Of a stretch of DNA of 64,000 bases, positions 62,354 to 64,000 are shown one piece after another. The DNA is taken from the NCBI GenBank assembly GCA_016786595.1, contig JAEUWB010000003.1, forward strand, positions 62,001 through 126,000. The letters run 5' to 3'. The notes below the pieces were generated by a model that was not told where the DNA came from, did not search any database, and worked only from the letters and a program-made list of their open reading frames with translations. Position numbers and translations under genes: made by a program. Source of the DNA: a bacterium. GTDB taxonomy: Bacteria > Bdellovibrionota_C > UBA2361 > SZUA-149 > JAEUWB01. Every line of letters begins with the position of its first letter. The first letter of the stretch is position 1.

Positions 62354-62759
62354 TTATTTAGTAGTTGGTGCGTGGGCACTTGCTGCACATGGCCGACCTC
62401 GATTCAGTGGCGATATCGATTTCTATGTTCGACGTTCTAAGGATAATTCCAAGAAAATTTTAAAGGTCTTGAAAGAATTTGGTTTTGGTTCACTTGATAT
62501 TACCGAAGAGGATTTATGTCGCGCTCATTTTGTGGTTCAGCTAGGTGTTGAGCCATGTCGTATTGATATTATTACAGATATTTCTGGCGTCGAATTTGAT
62601 GAAGCTTGGGCAGAAAAGTTTGCTTCAGAACTGGATGGGTTGAAAGTTAATTTCTTATCTAGCAAACATTTAATGATCAATAAAAGAAGCGCTGGACGTG
62701 AAAAGGATTTAAGAGACGCTGCCGATCTTGAAGCGTTTTTAAAAAAGAGAAAGATCTAA
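62286..62759 (+). CDS. Stand-alone nucleotidyltransferase (AbiEii/DUF6036-like)
   Basis: 157 aa from ATG 62286. VDYLVVGAWALAAHGRPRFSGDIDFYVRRS carries the G-A--A-HG-xR-S-DID pattern of DNA-polymerase-beta-like nucleotidyltransferases in antitoxin or abortive-infection contexts; a third acidic position is in CRIDIITDI. The C-terminal helices (HLMINKRSAGREKDLRDAADLEAFLKKR) are typical. Not RmlA-related despite the location between sugar genes. Possibly a toxin-antitoxin or defence component with the preceding small protein. Confidence 0.8.
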   Translation: MQKTQLPTDWKEFIELLNSNNVDYLVVGAWALAAHGRPRFSGDIDFYVRRSKDNSKKILKVLKEFGFGSLDITEEDLCRAHFVVQLGVEPCRIDIITDISGVEFDEAWAEKFASELDGLKVNFLSSKHLMINKRSAGREKDLRDAADLEAFLKKRKI

Positions 62760-63032
62760 TTAAAATTTTTCCCAAAATTTTCGAATATATGGCAATGATA
62801 AAGTTGAAAGCACAAAACCAGATGTAGGCACGATTGCATTTAAAAACGCCTGACCTACACCTAAGCTTCTTAAAACTAACACCATCACAAAATACGTGAT
62901 CAAAGAAATTGCGGTTAGACGGGTTTTACTTTTTTCCCAAAGCTTATCTTTCTCAACGCGGTCGTTGCGGTTGTTAATTTTATCAACCTGAGTTTCTAAA
63001 TTTGCTACTCTCTCGAGGATATTTTGGTCCAT
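62760..63032 (-). CDS. Small coiled-coil membrane protein
   Basis: 90 aa from ATG 63032 (63086 would add 18 residues). MDQNILERVANLETQVDKIN... is a short coiled coil, followed by two hydrophobic segments (LTAISLITYFVMVLVLRSLGVG and AFLNAIVPTSGFVLSTLSLPYI). No family recognised. Its stop directly abuts that of the nucleotidyltransferase (adjacent convergent stops). Confidence 0.6.
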   Translation of the reverse strand: MDQNILERVANLETQVDKINNRNDRVEKDKLWEKSKTRLTAISLITYFVMVLVLRSLGVGQAFLNAIVPTSGFVLSTLSLPYIRKFWEKF

Positions 63033-63143
63033 AGGTCTGCTTTTGATATCCCAGGAATTATTGGCATACTTCAAAAATTGCTTCAAAGATTGCTTTCTGA
63101 AGCGTCTTTTTCTAGTCTTCGCTCTATTATTGAGGAAAAGACT

Positions 63144-64000
63144 ATGCGGATTTTAGTAACAGGTGGAGCAGGCTTTATCGGCTCAAATTTTGTGCGTTGG
63201 CTCTTTGAGCGCGAGGGTAAAAAGTTTGGTGCACATCGCGTGATCGTGCTTGATAGCCTGACCTATGCTGGCAACTTAGCAAATTTATCTGGTCTCGACG
63301 GTAAATATGATTATCGCTTCGTGAAAGGTGATATTCGCGATAGTGAACTTGTTACTAAGCTTTTAACTGACGAAAAAATTGACTGGGTGCTAAATTTTGC
63401 AGCTGAGTCACATGTTGACCGCTCGATTGTCGATCCTTTATCTTTTGTAAAAACGAATATTGAAGGCACTCAAGTTTTATTAAATGCCTCGCGCGCTTGC
63501 GGCGTAAAGCGCTACTTGCAGGTCTCGACAGATGAGGTTTATGGCTCGCTTGGTCCCACAGGAAGATTCACTGAACAGTCTCCACTACAACCAAGTAGCA
63601 CTTACTCAGCCTCGAAAACAGGCGCAGATTTACTCGTCTTAGCCGCTCACCATACTTATGGCTTTGATACAGTTGTCACGCGTTGCTCAAATAACTACGG
63701 CCCGTATCAATTCCCAGAAAAATTAATCCCGCTTTTTGTAACTAATGCCCTTGCCGACCAGCCCTTGCCGCTTTATGGAGACGGCAAGCAAATTCGCAGT
63801 TGGCTTCACGTTGACGATCACTCACATGCGCTAATGTTAGTTTTACAAAAGGGAAAAGCTGGTGAGGTTTATAATGTGGGCGGTGCTCCGGAAAGTGAGC
63901 GCGAAAACGTCAATGTGACTCAGTTAATTTTGGCACATTTGAAAAAGCCTGCGACTCTAGTTCGCCATGTCGAAGACCGCCTCGGGCACGACCGCCGCTA
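63144..64000 (+). CDS. rmlB: dTDP-glucose 4,6-dehydratase (C-terminus outside window)
   Basis: 285 codons visible; open at the right edge. GAGGAAAAG precedes the ATG at 63144. NAD-binding TGGAGFIGSNFVRWL (G7-G13), LDSLTYAGNLANL, VKGDIRD, NFAAESHVDRSI, QVSTDEVYGSLG with catalytic Thr-Asp-Glu, YSASKTGADLLV (YxxxK), RCSNNYGPYQFPEKLIPLFV, LYGDGKQIRSWLHVDDH. Second step of dTDP-rhamnose synthesis. Partner of the upstream rmlA, separated by the nucleotidyltransferase insert. Confidence 0.97.
   Translation, partial: MRILVTGGAGFIGSNFVRWLFEREGKKFGAHRVIVLDSLTYAGNLANLSGLDGKYDYRFVKGDIRDSELVTKLLTDEKIDWVLNFAAESHVDRSIVDPLSFVKTNIEGTQVLLNASRACGVKRYLQVSTDEVYGSLGPTGRFTEQSPLQPSSTYSASKTGADLLVLAAHHTYGFDTVVTRCSNNYGPYQFPEKLIPLFVTNALADQPLPLYGDGKQIRSWLHVDDHSHALMLVLQKGKAGEVYNVGGAPESERENVNVTQLILAHLKKPATLVRHVEDRLGHDRR

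Overview
The window comes from a rod-shaped, diderm (Gram-negative) bacterium of moderate GC. Evidence for this is an LptD outer-membrane LPS transporter, an RND efflux pump with periplasmic adaptor, several lipoprotein signal peptides, a porin, and a complete mreBCD-PBP2-RodA elongation cluster. The gene set (GrpE-DnaK-DnaJ, Lon, LpoA-like lipoprotein, FlgM-like anti-sigma factor, one-piece tmRNA) fits a proteobacterium in the broad sense, perhaps a delta/oligoflexia-type lineage. The sequence alone does not fix the taxon. Most of the window is core chromosome; accessory and repeat-rich sequence is concentrated at about 29-34, 37.6-38.6, 47.9-52.8 and 55.6-56.0 kb.

Layout. 1-8.3 kb (minus): a high-affinity potassium uptake operon kdpF-kdpA-kdpB-kdpC, then an outer-membrane porin, then kdpD-kdpE, tightly packed or overlapping. 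8.8-9.1 kb (minus): tmRNA. 9.5-13.3 kb: a secreted Ig/CARDB-like protein with a strong terminator, a membrane protein, a lipoprotein and a MazG-like protein. 13.4-20.5 kb: the ABC-F ATPase Uup, a DCC-family thioredoxin-like protein, and an RND efflux operon (adaptor, permease, BON lipoprotein). 20.5-28 kb (plus): a condensation/wax-ester-synthase-like acyltransferase, a small protein, and mreB, mreC, mreD, mrdA, rodA.

28-39 kb is a patchwork: a TPR-like protein, Maf, a YggS-type PLP protein, two cysteine-rich secreted proteins between direct repeats, a lysine-rich microprotein, a decayed glycosyltransferase, an M20 peptidase, a GNAT protein, ProC-YggT, a FmdB zinc ribbon behind a very large inverted repeat, and RecO. 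39.4-48 kb (plus) is a proteostasis block: grpE, dnaK, dnaJ, an LpoA-like lipoprotein and lon. 48-52.8 kb is the most unusual part. It holds clustered intergenic repeats, two adjacent orphan genes that share the same flanking sequences like a pair of cassettes, an orphan FlgM-like gene, and a nucleotidyltransferase whose HEPN partner is truncated next to a dispersed repeat.

52.9-64 kb returns to core functions: an M20 peptidase, a phosphoglycerate kinase with changed substrate-binding motifs, a 124-bp tandem repeat running into a second ABC-F gene, accD, lptD and dTDP-sugar genes (rmlA, partial rmlB) with a nucleotidyltransferase pair between them. The best candidates for something undescribed are the paired cassettes at 48.6-50.5 kb, the cysteine-rich locus at 31-32.5 kb, and a mobile palindromic element family (38.4 and 54.3 kb) whose core lies in opposite orientations in the two copies.
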